Shown: positions 1 to 9,728 of the stretch, piece by piece
Numbering within the stretch: the first letter of the stretch is position 1
Layout of the letters: each line of letters begins with the position of its first letter
Source of the DNA: Streptomyces mobaraensis
GTDB taxonomy: Bacteria; Actinomycetota; Actinomycetes; Streptomycetales; Streptomycetaceae
Direction: 5' to 3'
Assembly: GCF_020099395.1 (NCBI RefSeq)
Contig: NZ_CP083590.1
Coordinates: 5,208,001-5,272,000, forward strand
Length of the DNA: 64,000 nucleotides
Translations under genes and position numbers: made by a program
Notes under the pieces: model-generated
Databases searched by the model: none
Seen by the model: only the letters and a program-made list of their open reading frames with translations
What the model was told of the DNA's origin: nothing

Positions 1-369
1 GGTTTCGAGCCCGGACAGGTGGTCCAGGAGATCGGTTACGACGACGACGTCGACCACGATCTCCGTGAAGGTATCGAGTCCCTCATCGGCCAGGACCTCG
101 TGGACGAGGACTACGACGACGTGGCCGACGTCGTCCTGCTGTGGTTCCGGGATGAGGACGGAGACCTCACGGACGCGCTGGTGGATGCCATCGGTCTGCT
201 GGAGGACGGCGGCGTGACCTGGCTGCTGACGCCCAAGACCGGCCGTGACGGCTACATCGAGCCGAGCGACATCTCGGAGGCCGCCCAGACCGCCGGCCTC
301 TCCCAGAGCAAGAGCATCAGCGTGGGCAAGGACTGGACCGGCACGCGCCTGGTGTCCCCCAAGCGCTGA
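1..369 (+). CDS. DUF3052 domain protein, C-terminal part (5' truncated)
   Basis: The frame is open from base 1 and reads G-F-E-P-G-Q-V-V before the first possible GTG start at 19, so the gene begins upstream of the window. The visible 122 residues are acidic and match the actinobacterial DUF3052 family, which in Streptomyces usually sits between the pyruvate dehydrogenase E1 gene aceE and the peroxiredoxin gene found next here. The family has no established biochemical role. There is no signal peptide or membrane segment in the visible part. Family assignment is from recognition of the sequence and the gene order; function is unknown. Confidence 0.85.
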   Translation, partial: GFEPGQVVQEIGYDDDVDHDLREGIESLIGQDLVDEDYDDVADVVLLWFRDEDGDLTDALVDAIGLLEDGGVTWLLTPKTGRDGYIEPSDISEAAQTAGLSQSKSISVGKDWTGTRLVSPKR

Positions 370-535
370 GCCCCGGCCGCTCTCGCAGCCCCACCGCGCC
401 CCCGGCAGCCCCGCTGCCGGGGGCGCCGTGCGTTCCCCTGGGACGGCAGTGACAGACTGGCCGCCTACCCGCGCCGGCGGCCGGGGCCGCACACCCGCGG
501 GCCCGGGGCCGGCCCGCCGAGAGAGGGATGCGACC

Positions 536-994
536 ATGGCGATCGACGTCGGCACCGAGGCCCCGGACTTCGCGCTGAAGAACCAGCACGGCGAGACCGT
601 CCGCCTCTCCGACTTCCGGGGCGAGAAGAACGTCGTCCTGCTCTTCTACCCGTTCGCCTTCACCGGCGTCTGCACCGGCGAGCTCTGCGCCCTCCGCGAC
701 GAGCTGCCGACGTTCGTCAACGACGACGTCCAGCTGCTGGCCGTCTCCAACGACGCGCCGTTCTCGCTGCGCGTCTTCGCCGAGCAGGAGAAGCTCGACT
801 ACCCGCTGCTCTCCGACTTCTGGCCGCACGGCGAGGTCAGCCGCGCCTACGGTGTCTTCGACGAGGAGAAGGGCTGCGCGGTGCGCGGCACCTTCATCAT
901 CGACAAGCAGGGCGTCGTCCGCTGGACGATCGTCAACGGGCTGCCCGACGCGCGCGACCTGAACGAGTACACCCGGGAACTGGCCGCGCTCTGA
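536..994 (+). CDS. ahpE: AhpE-type peroxiredoxin
   Basis: A 152-residue thioredoxin-fold peroxiredoxin that would reduce peroxides in the cytoplasm. The peroxidatic cysteine is Cys46 in the motif [10 protein letters not shown]; a second cysteine lies five residues later (Cys51), as in Mycobacterium tuberculosis AhpE, which works as a one-Cys enzyme resolved by mycothiol/mycoredoxin. The start ATG is preceded by a purine-rich gagaggga site and a long upstream in-frame extension was discarded. It lies just before the Ter stress genes, a gene order common in Streptomyces, which suggests a shared oxidative or metal stress role (inference). Confidence 0.9.
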   Translation: MAIDVGTEAPDFALKNQHGETVRLSDFRGEKNVVLLFYPFAFTGVCTGELCALRDELPTFVNDDVQLLAVSNDAPFSLRVFAEQEKLDYPLLSDFWPHGEVSRAYGVFDEEKGCAVRGTFIIDKQGVVRWTIVNGLPDARDLNEYTRELAAL

Positions 995-1025
995 CGCGAG
1001 AGCCGCGCAAGACCCTGTAATCGGT

Positions 1026-1053
1026 GGGAACCGGTCACTAGGATCCGTACGTT
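1026..1053 (+). promoter_or_regulatory. candidate ECF-type promoter for terD
   Basis: GGGAAC at 1026-1031 and GTT at 1051-1053 are separated by 19 bases, which resembles ECF sigma factor promoters of the GGAAC/GTT class (sigma-E or sigma-R like). Initiation would fall about 60 bases upstream of the GTG start at 1122. This is a motif match only. Confidence 0.3.
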
Positions 1054-1121
1054 CACCGGATGCCATCGCACAACCGGGGGCAGGGCCGGCCGGCCAGGCC
1101 CCTCGAACCAATGGAGGACTC

Positions 1122-1697
1122 GTGGGAGTCAGTCTCAGCAAGGGCGGCAACGTCTCGCTGACCAAGGCAGCCCCGAACCTGACCGCGGTCATCGTCGGTC
1201 TCGGCTGGGACGCCCGTACCACCACCGGTACGGATTTCGACCTGGACGCCAGTGCGCTGCTCACCAACGACCAGGGCAAGGTCGCGAACGACCAGAACTT
1301 CGTGTTCTTCAACAACCTGAAGAGCCCCGACGGTTCGGTCGAGCACACCGGTGACAACCTCACCGGTGAGGGCGAGGGCGACGACGAGGTCATCAAGGTC
1401 AACCTGGCCGGCGTCCCCGCCGATGTGCACAAGATCGTGTTCCCGGTGTCCATCTACGACGCCGAGAGCCGCCAGCAGAGCTTCGGCCAGGTGCGGAACG
1501 CGTACATCCGCGTCGTCAACCAGGCCGACAACACCGAGCTGGCCCGCTACGACCTGAGCGAGGACGCCTCGACCGAGACCGCCATGGTCTTCGGTGAGCT
1601 GTACCGCAACGGTGCGGAGTGGAAGTTCCGTGCCATCGGCCAGGGTTACGCCTCGGGCCTGCGCGGCATCGCGCAGGACTTCGGAGTGAACGTCTGA
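1122..1697 (+). CDS. terD: TerD family stress protein, copy 1
   Basis: A 191-residue protein of the usual TerD length. It opens with the family motif [10 protein letters not shown], contains GLGWDAR and the acidic [10 protein letters not shown] stretch, and ends in [12 protein letters not shown]. TerD proteins are cytoplasmic calcium-binding proteins linked to tellurite, phage, colicin and general stress responses. The GTG start is set by a tggagga site seven bases upstream. It is nearly collinear with the second TerD gene 145 bases downstream, so the two are a tandem duplication. Probable co-regulation with TerC is inferred from position. Confidence 0.93.
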   Translation: MGVSLSKGGNVSLTKAAPNLTAVIVGLGWDARTTTGTDFDLDASALLTNDQGKVANDQNFVFFNNLKSPDGSVEHTGDNLTGEGEGDDEVIKVNLAGVPADVHKIVFPVSIYDAESRQQSFGQVRNAYIRVVNQADNTELARYDLSEDASTETAMVFGELYRNGAEWKFRAIGQGYASGLRGIAQDFGVNV

Positions 1698-1736
1698 CCG
1701 ACGGCCCGGCCGCCCAAGCGGCCGCGGCGGCTCACC

Positions 1737-1799
1737 TCCGGCGCCGTACTCCCGTGTTCGGGCAGCCCGTACTGGGCAGTCCGGGAGTACGGCGCCGGA
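1737..1799. repeat. 17-bp perfect inverted repeat between the two terD genes
   Basis: The arms at 1737-1753 and 1783-1799 are exactly complementary over 17 bases with a 29-base loop. The loop itself holds a small GCCC/GGGC hairpin. It could be a transcription attenuator or terminator after copy 1, or an operator before copy 2; there is no T-tract. Confidence 0.7.
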
Positions 1800-1841
1800 C
1801 GTGCGCGGCGACCTACGTACAACTCGGGGAGGAACAGGACC

Positions 1842-2417
1842 ATGGGTGTCACGCTCGCCAAGGGAGGCAATGTCTCCCTCTCCAAGCACGCGCCGAACCT
1901 GACGGCCATCGTGGTCGGTCTGGGCTGGGACGCCCGCACCACCACCGGCGCGGACTTCGACCTGGACGCCAGCGCCCTGCTGTGCGCCTCCGGGAGGGTG
2001 CTCGGTGACGAGTACTTCGTCTTCTACAACAACCTGAAGAGCCCCGAGGGTTCGGTCGAGCACACCGGTGACAACCTCACCGGCGAGGGGGACGGCGACG
2101 ACGAGACCATCCTGGTCGACCTCGCCAAGGTCCCGGCGGCCTGCGACAAGATCGTGTTCCCGGTCTCCATCCACGAGGCCGACCTCCGCGGCCAGAACTT
2201 CGGCCAGGTCAGCAACGCCTACATCCGCGTGGTCAACCAGGCGGACGGCTCCGAGCTGGCCCGCTACGACCTGAGCGAGGACGCCTCCAGCGAGACGGCG
2301 ATGATCTTCGGCGAGGTGTACCGCTACGGCGGCGAGTGGAAGTTCCGCGCGGTCGGACAGGGGTATGCGTCGGGTCTGCGGGGGATCGCCCTGGACTTCG
2401 GCGTCAACGTCTCGTGA
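1842..2417 (+). CDS. terD: TerD family stress protein, copy 2
   Basis: A second 191-residue TerD protein, about as long as copy 1 and very similar to it, with the same [21 protein letters not shown] and [19 protein letters not shown] blocks. The start ATG follows a ggggaggaacagg ribosome-binding site. Differences are concentrated around residues 46-60, where copy 2 has a Cys ([15 protein letters not shown]) in place of the copy 1 segment. It lies between copy 1 and the TerC-like gene; a strong terminator-like hairpin follows. Role as for TerD: a calcium-binding cytoplasmic stress protein. Confidence 0.93.
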   Translation: MGVTLAKGGNVSLSKHAPNLTAIVVGLGWDARTTTGADFDLDASALLCASGRVLGDEYFVFYNNLKSPEGSVEHTGDNLTGEGDGDDETILVDLAKVPAACDKIVFPVSIHEADLRGQNFGQVSNAYIRVVNQADGSELARYDLSEDASSETAMIFGEVYRYGGEWKFRAVGQGYASGLRGIALDFGVNVS

Positions 2418-2434
2418 ACGACGCACGGTAGGCG

Positions 2435-2495
2435 CGGGCGCACGCGGCGTCGTCATGGAAGCCCTGGTGGCGCCGGGCGGCGCCGCGTGCGCCCG
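2435..2495 (+). terminator. 15-bp stem hairpin after terD copy 2
   Basis: Bases 2435-2449 and 2481-2495 are perfect reverse complements (GC-rich 15-bp stem, 31-base loop) starting 18 bases after the terD stop. High-GC organisms often use such stems without a U-tract. Confidence 0.55.
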
Positions 2496-2602
2496 GAGGT
2501 CGGCCCTCCCGGCTGCGGGGCGGGCCCTCTAGACTGCGTGGTCAACGTTTAGTAAAGCCGCGGACAGCGCGGACAGCATCGCAGCGAAGGATTGGGTAGC
2601 CA

Positions 2603-3739
2603 GTGCTCCTGAAAACCTTTGGTTGGTCGTTCGCCATCACGGCGATCGGCTTTGCCTTGGCCGGCGTGCTCTGGGGGTGGAAAGGGCTGGCGCTCGTCGC
2701 GATCCTGTCCGTCCTGGAGATCTCGCTCTCGTTCGACAACGCGGTCATCAACGCCGGCATCCTCCGGAAGATGAACGCCTTCTGGCAGAAGATGTTCCTG
2801 ACCCTGGGCATCCTCATCGCCGTCTTCGGCATGCGGCTGGTGTTCCCGGTGGTCATCGTGGCCATCACCGCCAAGCTCGGGCCCATCGAGGCCGTCGACG
2901 TGGCGATCAACGACCACCACCGCTATGAGCAGCTCGTCACCAGCGCCCACCCGGCGATCGCCGCGTTCGGCGGGATGTTCCTGCTGATGATCTTCCTGGA
3001 CTTCGTCTTCGAGGACCGGGACATACGGTGGCTGGGCCCGGTGGAGCGGTTCCTCGCCAAGCTGGGCAAGGTCGAGGGCCTGTCGGTCATCGTCTCCCTG
3101 GTGGTACTGATCATCGCGGCCACCACCGTGGCCACCTCCGTCCCCGTGCACGGCGGTGATGGCACGATCGACAAGGCGGCCACCGTGCTGCTGGCCGGGG
3201 TCGGCGGTCTGGTGACGTACCTGGTCGTGGGCGGCATCTCGGGCTTCTTCGAGGAGCGCCTGGAGGACGAGGAGGAAGAGGCGGAGGAGTCCGCTCCGGC
3301 GGAGAAGAAGAGCGGCGGCTCGGTCGTCGGGCTGGCCGGCAAGGCCGCGTTCTTCATGTTCCTCTACCTGGAGGTCATCGACGCCTCCTTCTCCTTCGAC
3401 GGGGTCATCGGCGCCTTCGCCATCACCAACGACATCTTCGTGATGGCGCTGGGCCTCGGCATCGGTGCGATGTACATCCGCTCCCTGACGGTCTTCCTGG
3501 TCCGCAAGGGGACCCTGGACGACTACGTCTATCTGGAGCACGGCGCGCACTACGCGATCGGCACGCTCGCGCTGATCCTGCTGGCCACGATCAAGTACGA
3601 CGTCCCCGAGGTCGTCACCGGCCTCATCGGCGTGGCCCTGATCGGCCTCTCGTTCTGGTCCTCGGTGGCGCGCAACCGCAAGGAGGCCGCGGCCGGGGAC
3701 GGCGACGGCAGCCGTCAGGAGGTCACCTCCGGGGTGTGA
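2603..3739 (+). CDS. TerC-like DUF475 integral membrane protein
   Basis: A 378-residue polytopic membrane protein of the TerC superfamily (DUF475 branch). It has two superfamily acidic motifs inside membrane helices: EISLSFDN at residues 39-46 and EVIDASFSFDG near 257, which probably form the metal site. A charged cytoplasmic loop rich in Glu (EEEEAEES) lies near residue 225. TerC proteins are implicated in metal (manganese/calcium) handling and metallation of exported proteins, and act with TerD. The GTG start at 2603 is preceded by gcgaagga. It sits in the same direction as the terD pair and the next TerD-like gene. Confidence 0.88.
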   Translation: MLLKTFGWSFAITAIGFALAGVLWGWKGLALVAILSVLEISLSFDNAVINAGILRKMNAFWQKMFLTLGILIAVFGMRLVFPVVIVAITAKLGPIEAVDVAINDHHRYEQLVTSAHPAIAAFGGMFLLMIFLDFVFEDRDIRWLGPVERFLAKLGKVEGLSVIVSLVVLIIAATTVATSVPVHGGDGTIDKAATVLLAGVGGLVTYLVVGGISGFFEERLEDEEEEAEESAPAEKKSGGSVVGLAGKAAFFMFLYLEVIDASFSFDGVIGAFAITNDIFVMALGLGIGAMYIRSLTVFLVRKGTLDDYVYLEHGAHYAIGTLALILLATIKYDVPEVVTGLIGVALIGLSFWSSVARNRKEAAAGDGDGSRQEVTSGV

Positions 3740-3853
3740 CCCCGGCGCCTGTGCGGGAACCCTCTGAGCGGGGCGGCGGTGAGATCACCTCACGGCCGTC
3801 CCGCTCACCGGTTTCCGGGGCGGGAACCGGACCGCGAGGGGTGGGGGTAGCAG

Positions 3854-4597
3854 ATGACGGTACGGGACAAGCTGTTCGGCAACTGGGGGCGCGGCGCGGC
3901 CTGGCAGTTCGACTCCCAGCACAGCGCGTCGGGCGCGGTCGAGCTGACCAAACGCCGCCCGGTCTACTCGCTGACCAAGAACGGCGCGGTCAGCGGCAAC
4001 ATGCGGGTCAACCTGTCGTGGCAGATGCGCACCACGGTCATCCACGAGAAGCCGGCCCACGGCGGGATGCGGCACCCTTTCCGCAAGTTCACCCCGGAGA
4101 TGGTGCAGGCGCAGGGCCCGGCGATGGTCAGTGTGGACCTGGACCTCGCCTGCATGTACGAGCTGTGGGACGGGGCGAAAGGCGTAGTGCAGCCGCTCGG
4201 CAACATACTGGGCAGCATCAACTCTCCACCGTATGTCCAGCTCAGCGGCGACGACCGGTTCGGCTCCGGCTCGGGGGAGACCATCTACATCAACATGGAC
4301 CACCGGGATGAGATCAAGCGCCTGCTGATCTTCGTCTACATCTATGACGGGACCCCGGCGTTCGACCGTACCCAGGCGACGGTGACGCTGTATCCCGGCA
4401 ACGGCCCCCGGCTTGAGGTCGCGCTCCACGAGCGCGCGCCGGAGGCCCGGTCGTGCGCCGTCGTCCTGATCGAGAACGACAAGAAGGAGATCGTCGTCCG
4501 GCGGGAGATGCGGTACGTGTACGGGTTCCAGTCGGAGCTGGACCGGCTGTACGGGTGGGGTCTCCAGTGGGGGCGGGGGTACAAGTCGAAGGTGTGA
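3854..4597 (+). CDS. divergent TerD-fold protein
   Basis: A 247-residue cytoplasmic protein related to the TerD family but longer and divergent: it keeps a TerD-like beta-rich core (for example the VSVDLDLACMYELWDG stretch) but lacks the N-terminal GGNVSL block. It occupies the position downstream of the DUF475 gene that a third TerD-family member has in other Streptomyces. The ATG at 3854 follows a ggggtgggggtag purine run. A role in the Ter stress complex is inferred; the exact ligand is unknown. Confidence 0.75.
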   Translation: MTVRDKLFGNWGRGAAWQFDSQHSASGAVELTKRRPVYSLTKNGAVSGNMRVNLSWQMRTTVIHEKPAHGGMRHPFRKFTPEMVQAQGPAMVSVDLDLACMYELWDGAKGVVQPLGNILGSINSPPYVQLSGDDRFGSGSGETIYINMDHRDEIKRLLIFVYIYDGTPAFDRTQATVTLYPGNGPRLEVALHERAPEARSCAVVLIENDKKEIVVRREMRYVYGFQSELDRLYGWGLQWGRGYKSKV

Positions 4598-4618
4598 GGG
4601 CTGGGGTGTGAGGGTGGC

Positions 4619-4649
4619 GGCGGGTGGCGGCCGTATGCCGCCGCCCGCC
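4619..4649. terminator. bidirectional terminator between convergent Ter genes
   Basis: Arms 4619-4631 and 4637-4649 form a 13-bp GC stem (one G-T pair) with a 5-base loop CGTAT. It lies between the plus-strand gene ending at 4597 and the minus-strand gene ending at 4691, so it can serve both. Confidence 0.6.
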
Positions 4650-4690
4650 CGTCCGTGGGTGCGGTACCGGCCGCGGTCCGGCCGCCGGCG

Positions 4691-5803
4691 TCAGCGGCCC
4701 GGCAGGAACTGCGGCCCCTGGGGCGGCAGCCGGAACGCCGGGTCGGGGGCCGCCGGCGGGGGGAGCGGGTAGTCGTTCTGGGCGTCCTGGAACGGCTGCT
4801 GCTGTGGCTGCTGGGCCTGTTGGGGGTAGCCGTAGGACGGCTGGGCGGCCGGGTACTGCGGGTAGCCGTACGCCGACGGGACAGGCGGGGCCGAGGGGGC
4901 GGGCGGGACGGTCGGGGGGACGCCGGGCGGCGGCGGATAGCCGTATCCGGGAGCGGCCGGGCGCGGGACGGCCGTGGTGGGTGCGTCGGCCGCGGCGGGC
5001 GCGAGCGGTGTGGCCGGCGAGGAGGATGGTGCCGGTGCGGGCGTGACCGGGGCGGGCGCCGGATGTATGGGCTCGGGATGGCGGACCGGGGAGCCGTGCG
5101 CGGCGGGGGCCGGGGCGATCCCGGGGGACCCCGGCGTCCGGGCGCCGACGACGGCCCCGTCGCCCGTACCGCTCGCGGCGCCGGAGCCCGCCGGGCCGTG
5201 GTCGGCCGCGTCGTCGGTCTCCTCGTCGTCCTCGACGGAGATGCCGTACTCCGTGGCCAGCCCGACCAGCCCCGACGCATAGCCCTGCCCGAGGGCGCGG
5301 AACTTCCAGCCGTCCCCGCGGCGGTAGAGCTCGCCGCAGATCATCGCGGTCTCGTCGCCCGTCTCCGGCCGGACGTCGAAGCGGGCGACGAGGGGGCCGA
5401 GGGCGGCGGTGTCGCCGGGGGCGGTGTTCGGCGGGGTCGCGGCCGAGGCGTCGTACAGCAGCAGGCACAGGTCCTTGACCAGGCCGAACGTCCCGCCGTC
5501 GGCGGAGGCGGCGATCACCACGCGGCGTACCGAGCCGTCCAGCGGGGCGAGGTCGGCCTCGACGGTGTCGGTGAGGCCCTCGTGCAGCCGCTTCTTGGGC
5601 AGGTGGCGGACCAGGCCGGAGGGGTGGCGGGGCTGGTTGTAGAAGACGAAGTCCTCGTCCGAACGCACGCGGTCGTCGGCGCCCAGGAGGAGGGCGGAGA
5701 CGTCCACGTCGGGGACGCCGGCACCGGGGGTCCAGCGCAGCACCGCCCGTACGGCCGGGGCCTCCAGCGGGATGTTCGATCCCTTCAGCATCGCGTGCGT
5801 CAT
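4691..5803 (-). CDS. TerD-domain protein with long Pro/Gln/Tyr-rich tail
   Basis: A 370-residue two-part protein. Residues 1 to about 195 form a TerD domain ([54 protein letters not shown]). Residues 200-370 are low complexity, rich in Ala/Pro and then Gln/Tyr/Pro ([14 protein letters not shown]). The start chosen is ATG at 5803, giving [13 protein letters not shown]; the 90-residue upstream extension is arginine/proline noise. It is transcribed away from the CitE operon across a shared 281-base gap. The tail may mediate assembly or condensate formation (inference). Confidence 0.85.
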   Translation of the reverse strand: MTHAMLKGSNIPLEAPAVRAVLRWTPGAGVPDVDVSALLLGADDRVRSDEDFVFYNQPRHPSGLVRHLPKKRLHEGLTDTVEADLAPLDGSVRRVVIAASADGGTFGLVKDLCLLLYDASAATPPNTAPGDTAALGPLVARFDVRPETGDETAMICGELYRRGDGWKFRALGQGYASGLVGLATEYGISVEDDEETDDAADHGPAGSGAASGTGDGAVVGARTPGSPGIAPAPAAHGSPVRHPEPIHPAPAPVTPAPAPSSSPATPLAPAAADAPTTAVPRPAAPGYGYPPPPGVPPTVPPAPSAPPVPSAYGYPQYPAAQPSYGYPQQAQQPQQQPFQDAQNDYPLPPPAAPDPAFRLPPQGPQFLPGR

Positions 5804-5962
5804 GTCCGCAATCCTGCCCTCCCGCGCGGGCCGCGGACAACGCGGGCCCCGGCCCGGGCCGGAGCACGGCCGGGGTGCGGCCGGGGAGCCGGGGGAGCGC
5901 CGGGGGCGCGGGGCGGGTGCGCGGGAGTCACGGGGGCAGACGGTGTGGGGCAGATGGTGTGG

Positions 5963-6026
5963 CGGAGGAGAAGAGATTCCTCCGGCATTTGGGGAACTCT
6001 TGACCCGTTCCCGGACGTACGATAAT
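5963..6026 (+). promoter_or_regulatory. candidate promoter and inverted repeat upstream of the CitE operon
   Basis: TTGACC at 6000-6005 and GATAAT at 6021-6026 (15-base spacing, slightly short) suggest a housekeeping-type promoter about 60 bases before the ATG at 6085. Just upstream, CGGAGGA at 5963-5969 and TCCTCCG at 5978-5984 form a 7-bp inverted repeat that could be an operator. Confidence 0.4.
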
Positions 6027-6084
6027 CGGCCACGCTCGTCGGCTGGACGGCCCGGCGGGACGGCGCGGCACAACGGGGAGAAAG

Positions 6085-7305
6085 ATGCGGCATTTTGGAC
6101 ACCTCGCGCCCGAGGTCCGGAACGGTTTGTTCCACCGGGAGCCGGCCGAGTTCGGCGTCGACTCCCCGGCCCGTACGCTCGCCGTCGCCCTCGGCGCCAC
6201 CCTCTACAGCCCCGCCACCCGGACCGCGCTGGCCCGGGACGTCCTCAAGCAGGCCGGACAGGGTGTCGTGTCCATGGTCCTGTGCCTGGAGGACTCGATC
6301 GCGGACGGTGAGGTGGCCGACGCGGAGGAGAACCTGGTCCGGCAGTTCGCCGAGCTGGCCGCCGCGCCCGCGGACCGGGTGCCGCTGCTGTTCGTCCGCG
6401 TCCGCCGCCCCGGGCAGATCACCGACCTCATGCGCCGCTTCGGCCCCGCCCGGCGGCTGCTCTCCGGCTTCGTCCTGCCCAAGTTCACCGAGGACCGCGG
6501 CCTGCCCTTCCTCGAAGCGCTCGCCGAGGCCGAAACGGCGCACGGACAGCGGCTGTTCGCCATGCCCGTCCTGGAGTCCCCCGAGCTGCTGCACCTGGAG
6601 ACCAGGACCGAGACGCTGGGCGGGATCGCCCGCGCCGTCACCAAGTACCGCGACCGGGTGCTGGCCCTCCGGCTCGGCGTGACCGACTTCTGCTCCGCCT
6701 ACGGGCTGCGCCGCGCGCCCGACATGACCGCCTACGACGTCCAGCTCGTCGCCTCCGTGATCGCCGACGTCGTCAACGTGCTCGGCCGCGCGGACGGCAG
6801 CGGCTTCACCGTCACCGGGCCGGTGTGGGAGTACTTCCGGCAGCACCAGCGGATGTTCAAACCACAGCTGCGCCGCAGCCCGTTCGCCGGGCCCGCGGAG
6901 GCGCTGCGCTCCGCCCTGATCGAGCACGACATGGACGGCCTGCTGCGCGAGATCGAACTCGACCGCGCCAACGGCCTCCAGGGCAAGACGTGCATCCACC
7001 CGTCGCACGTCGCCCCGGTGCACGCCCTCTCCGTGGTCAGCCACGAGGAGTTCAGCGACGCCCAGGACATCCTGCGGTCCGTGGACGGCGGCGGTGGAGT
7101 GCTGCGGTCCGCCTACACCAACAAGATGAACGAGGTGAAGCCGCACCGCGCCTGGGCAGAAAGGACTCTGCTGAGGGCCGAGGCGTTCGGTGTGGCACGA
7201 GAGGATGTCGGTTTCGTGGAGCTGCTGGGCGCGAGCGTGCCGACGGCGACGGCGACGGCGACGACGACGGCGGTAGGCGCGATGCGAGAGGGAGTGACGT
7301 TCTGA
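6085..7305 (+). CDS. CitE/HpcH-HpaI-like lyase of the Ter biosynthetic module
   Basis: A 406-residue TIM-barrel protein of the HpcH/HpaI aldolase and citrate lyase beta family. The metal/acid motif [13 protein letters not shown] lies near residue 75, [13 protein letters not shown] near 196 and the C-terminal [15 protein letters not shown] near 307. Such CitE-like enzymes are a recurrent part of the Ter-linked biosynthetic operons described by Anantharaman, Iyer and Aravind, thought to make a nucleoside-like metabolite. It is translationally coupled to the next gene (TGATG, one-base overlap). The C terminus has an Ala/Thr repeat tract. Its substrate is not known. Confidence 0.85.
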   Translation: MRHFGHLAPEVRNGLFHREPAEFGVDSPARTLAVALGATLYSPATRTALARDVLKQAGQGVVSMVLCLEDSIADGEVADAEENLVRQFAELAAAPADRVPLLFVRVRRPGQITDLMRRFGPARRLLSGFVLPKFTEDRGLPFLEALAEAETAHGQRLFAMPVLESPELLHLETRTETLGGIARAVTKYRDRVLALRLGVTDFCSAYGLRRAPDMTAYDVQLVASVIADVVNVLGRADGSGFTVTGPVWEYFRQHQRMFKPQLRRSPFAGPAEALRSALIEHDMDGLLREIELDRANGLQGKTCIHPSHVAPVHALSVVSHEEFSDAQDILRSVDGGGGVLRSAYTNKMNEVKPHRAWAERTLLRAEAFGVAREDVGFVELLGASVPTATATATTTAVGAMREGVTF

Positions 7306-9728
7306 TGTGGTCGGGCCAGTGGGTGACCGATCGGCTCGGCGTACGGCTGGAGGGCGACGCGGAGCTGCCCGGGCTGCTCGGCCTGGCCCTGCGCCGCAAC
7401 CCCAAGCGGGCGCACCTGCTCGTCTCGCGCGTGCTCGGCAAGCACGTGCCCCAGCGGCCGTCCGTCGTCCACGGCGTGGGCCTGGACCTCGGCCGCCGGG
7501 TGCGGGCGCTGCTCGGGGACGCCGCGGCCGCCGGGGCGGTCGTCCTCGGCTACGCCGAGACCGCCACCGGCCTCGGCCACTCGGTCGCCGACGGCCTCGG
7601 CACCGCCCCCTACCTGCACTCCACCCGCCGGACGGTGGCCGGGGTCGCCCCCGCCGGCGGCTTCGAGGAGGAGCACAGCCACGCCACGTCCCACCTGCTG
7701 CTCCCCGAGGACCCGCGGTTCTTCGCCGGCGACGGGCCGCTGGTCCTCGTCGACGACGAGCTCTCCACCGGCCGTACCGTCCGCAACACCATCGCCGCCC
7801 TGCACACCCGCCGCCCGCGCGACCGGTACGTCGTCGTCGCCCTCGTCGACCTCCGCCCGGCGGAGGAGCGCACCGCGCTCGACGCCTTCGCGGCGGAGCT
7901 CGGCGCGCGGGTGGACGTCGTCGCCCTCGCGTCCGGGACGGTGTCGCTGCCGGAAGGGGTGCTGCGGCGGGGGCAGGAGCTGGCGGAGGAGTGGGACGGC
8001 GGCGAGACCGCCCCCGCCGGGGGCGGTACGGCCGTTCCGGAGCGGATCGACCTCGGCTGGCCGGCCGGTCTGCCCGACGGAGGGCGGCACGGCTTCACCC
8101 CCGAGCACCGGGCCCGGCTGGAGGCGGCGCTGCCGCGCATGGCCGCGCGGATCGCGGAGGCGCTGCCGGAGGGCGGGGCTGAGGCGCGGCGCGTTCTCGT
8201 GCTGGGGACCGAGGAGTTGATGTACGCGCCGCTGCGGCTGGCGGGGGCGCTGGAGGAGCGCCTCGCGGACGCGGACGTGCTGTTCTCCACCACGACCCGG
8301 TCGCCCGTCGTCCCCATCGACGACCCCGGGTACGCCATCCGCACCCGCCTCGTCTTCCCGGCCCACGACGTAGACGACGTACCGGCCGGCGCGTCCGCCG
8401 GCGGCCCCTCCGACAGCCCCTCCGCCGACCGTTACGCCTACAACGTCGCCGGCGCCGGCTTCGACGCGGTCGTCGTCGTCACCGACTCGACGGGCGACAC
8501 CCCCGCCCTGCACGCCCCCGGCGGTCTGCTGGACCGGCTCGGCGCGCACACCCGGAAGGTCCTGCTGGCCGTGATCCCGTCCCACCGCGCCGCCGGGGAG
8601 CCCCTGCGCGGCCCCGCCTTCTCCTCCTACGCGCCGGAGGACGTCGGCTGGCTGCTCCAGGACCTCTCGTCCGTCACCCTCGAAGTGCCCACTGAGGAGC
8701 GGGAGGAGGCGATCCAGAGCGGGGGCGCGCACTACGCGGAGTCGCTGCCCGTCGAGTACCAGCCGTCCGAGCGCTACCAGGCGCTGTACGCCGCCGCGCT
8801 GGAGTCGTCCGCCGGCCGGATCGCGCGTGCCGTGGGCGCGGTCACCGAGACCGTCCTGGCGGAGCGTTCGCCGCGTCCGGTGCTGGTCTCGCTGGCCCGC
8901 GCAGGCACCCCCGTCGGCGTCCTGATGCGCCGCTGGGCGCGGCACGCGCACGGCCTGGACCTGCCGCACTACGCCGTGTCCATCGTCCGCGGCCGGGGCA
9001 TCGACACGGCGGCGCTGCGCTGGCTCGCCGACCACCACGACCCGTCCGACGTCGTCTTCGTCGACGGCTGGACGGGCAAGGGCGCGATCACCCGCGAGCT
9101 CGAACAGGCCCTGCGCGGAACGGAGTTCGACCCGCGGCTCGCCGTCCTCGCCGACCCCGGCCACTGCGTGGAGACGTACGGTACCCGGGACGACTTCCTC
9201 ATCCCGTCCGCCTGCCTCAACTCGACGGTCTCCGGCCTGATCTCGCGCACGGTGCTGCGCGCCGACCTCGTCGGACCGGGCGACTTCCACGGCGCCAAGT
9301 TCTACCGGGAGCTGGCGGACGCCGACGTCTCCCGCGCTTTCCTCGACACCGTCGCCGCCCGGTTCGCGGAGGTCGAGGAGGGCGTCGCCCACGACGCCAA
9401 GGAGCTCGCCGGCGCCGACCGGACGCCGACCTGGCGGGGCTGGGCGGCGGTCGAGCGGATCAGCGAGGAGTACGGCATCCACGACGTCAACCTGGTCAAG
9501 CCCGGTGTCGGCGAGACCACCCGCGTCCTGCTGCGCCGCGTCCCCTGGAAGATCCTCGCCGAGCGGGGCGCGGGCGCGGACCTCGACCACGTCCGGCTGC
9601 TGGCCGCCCAGCGCGGGGTGCCGGTGGAGGAGGTCGAGGGGCTGCCGTACAGCTGCGTCGGCCTCGTCCACCCGCGGTACACGCGTGGTGCGACGGGAAC
9701 CGACGGGCGTGCGGTGCGGTCCTCGTGA
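7305..9728 (+). CDS. PRTase-TRSP-StiP-PELOTA fusion enzyme of the Ter module
   Basis: An 807-residue four-part fusion. Residues about 20-230 are a phosphoribosyltransferase with the PRPP loop VLVDDELSTGRT (about 147-158). Residues about 245-430 form the TRSP domain, including the eponymous TRSP motif at about 331. Residues about 438-700 match the StiP family (FSSYAPEDVGWLL, LARAGTPVGVLMRR, FVDGWTGKGAI, PSACLNSTVSGL). Residues about 728-790 match the PELOTA-like RNA-binding domain (KPGVGETTRVLLRRVPWK). The start is the ATG overlapping the stop of the CitE-like gene, and the end overlaps the next start (GTGA). In many bacteria these domains are separate genes; the product is probably a modified nucleoside or nucleotide (inference). 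Confidence 0.85.
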   Translation: MWSGQWVTDRLGVRLEGDAELPGLLGLALRRNPKRAHLLVSRVLGKHVPQRPSVVHGVGLDLGRRVRALLGDAAAAGAVVLGYAETATGLGHSVADGLGTAPYLHSTRRTVAGVAPAGGFEEEHSHATSHLLLPEDPRFFAGDGPLVLVDDELSTGRTVRNTIAALHTRRPRDRYVVVALVDLRPAEERTALDAFAAELGARVDVVALASGTVSLPEGVLRRGQELAEEWDGGETAPAGGGTAVPERIDLGWPAGLPDGGRHGFTPEHRARLEAALPRMAARIAEALPEGGAEARRVLVLGTEELMYAPLRLAGALEERLADADVLFSTTTRSPVVPIDDPGYAIRTRLVFPAHDVDDVPAGASAGGPSDSPSADRYAYNVAGAGFDAVVVVTDSTGDTPALHAPGGLLDRLGAHTRKVLLAVIPSHRAAGEPLRGPAFSSYAPEDVGWLLQDLSSVTLEVPTEEREEAIQSGGAHYAESLPVEYQPSERYQALYAAALESSAGRIARAVGAVTETVLAERSPRPVLVSLARAGTPVGVLMRRWARHAHGLDLPHYAVSIVRGRGIDTAALRWLADHHDPSDVVFVDGWTGKGAITRELEQALRGTEFDPRLAVLADPGHCVETYGTRDDFLIPSACLNSTVSGLISRTVLRADLVGPGDFHGAKFYRELADADVSRAFLDTVAARFAEVEEGVAHDAKELAGADRTPTWRGWAAVERISEEYGIHDVNLVKPGVGETTRVLLRRVPWKILAERGAGADLDHVRLLAAQRGVPVEEVEGLPYSCVGLVHPRYTRGATGTDGRAVRSS

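Noticed and set aside
2420..2602. Manganese riboswitch before the TerC-like gene
   Set aside because: The leader has a terminator-like hairpin but none of the yybP-ykoY conserved loops seen at 34.8 kb.
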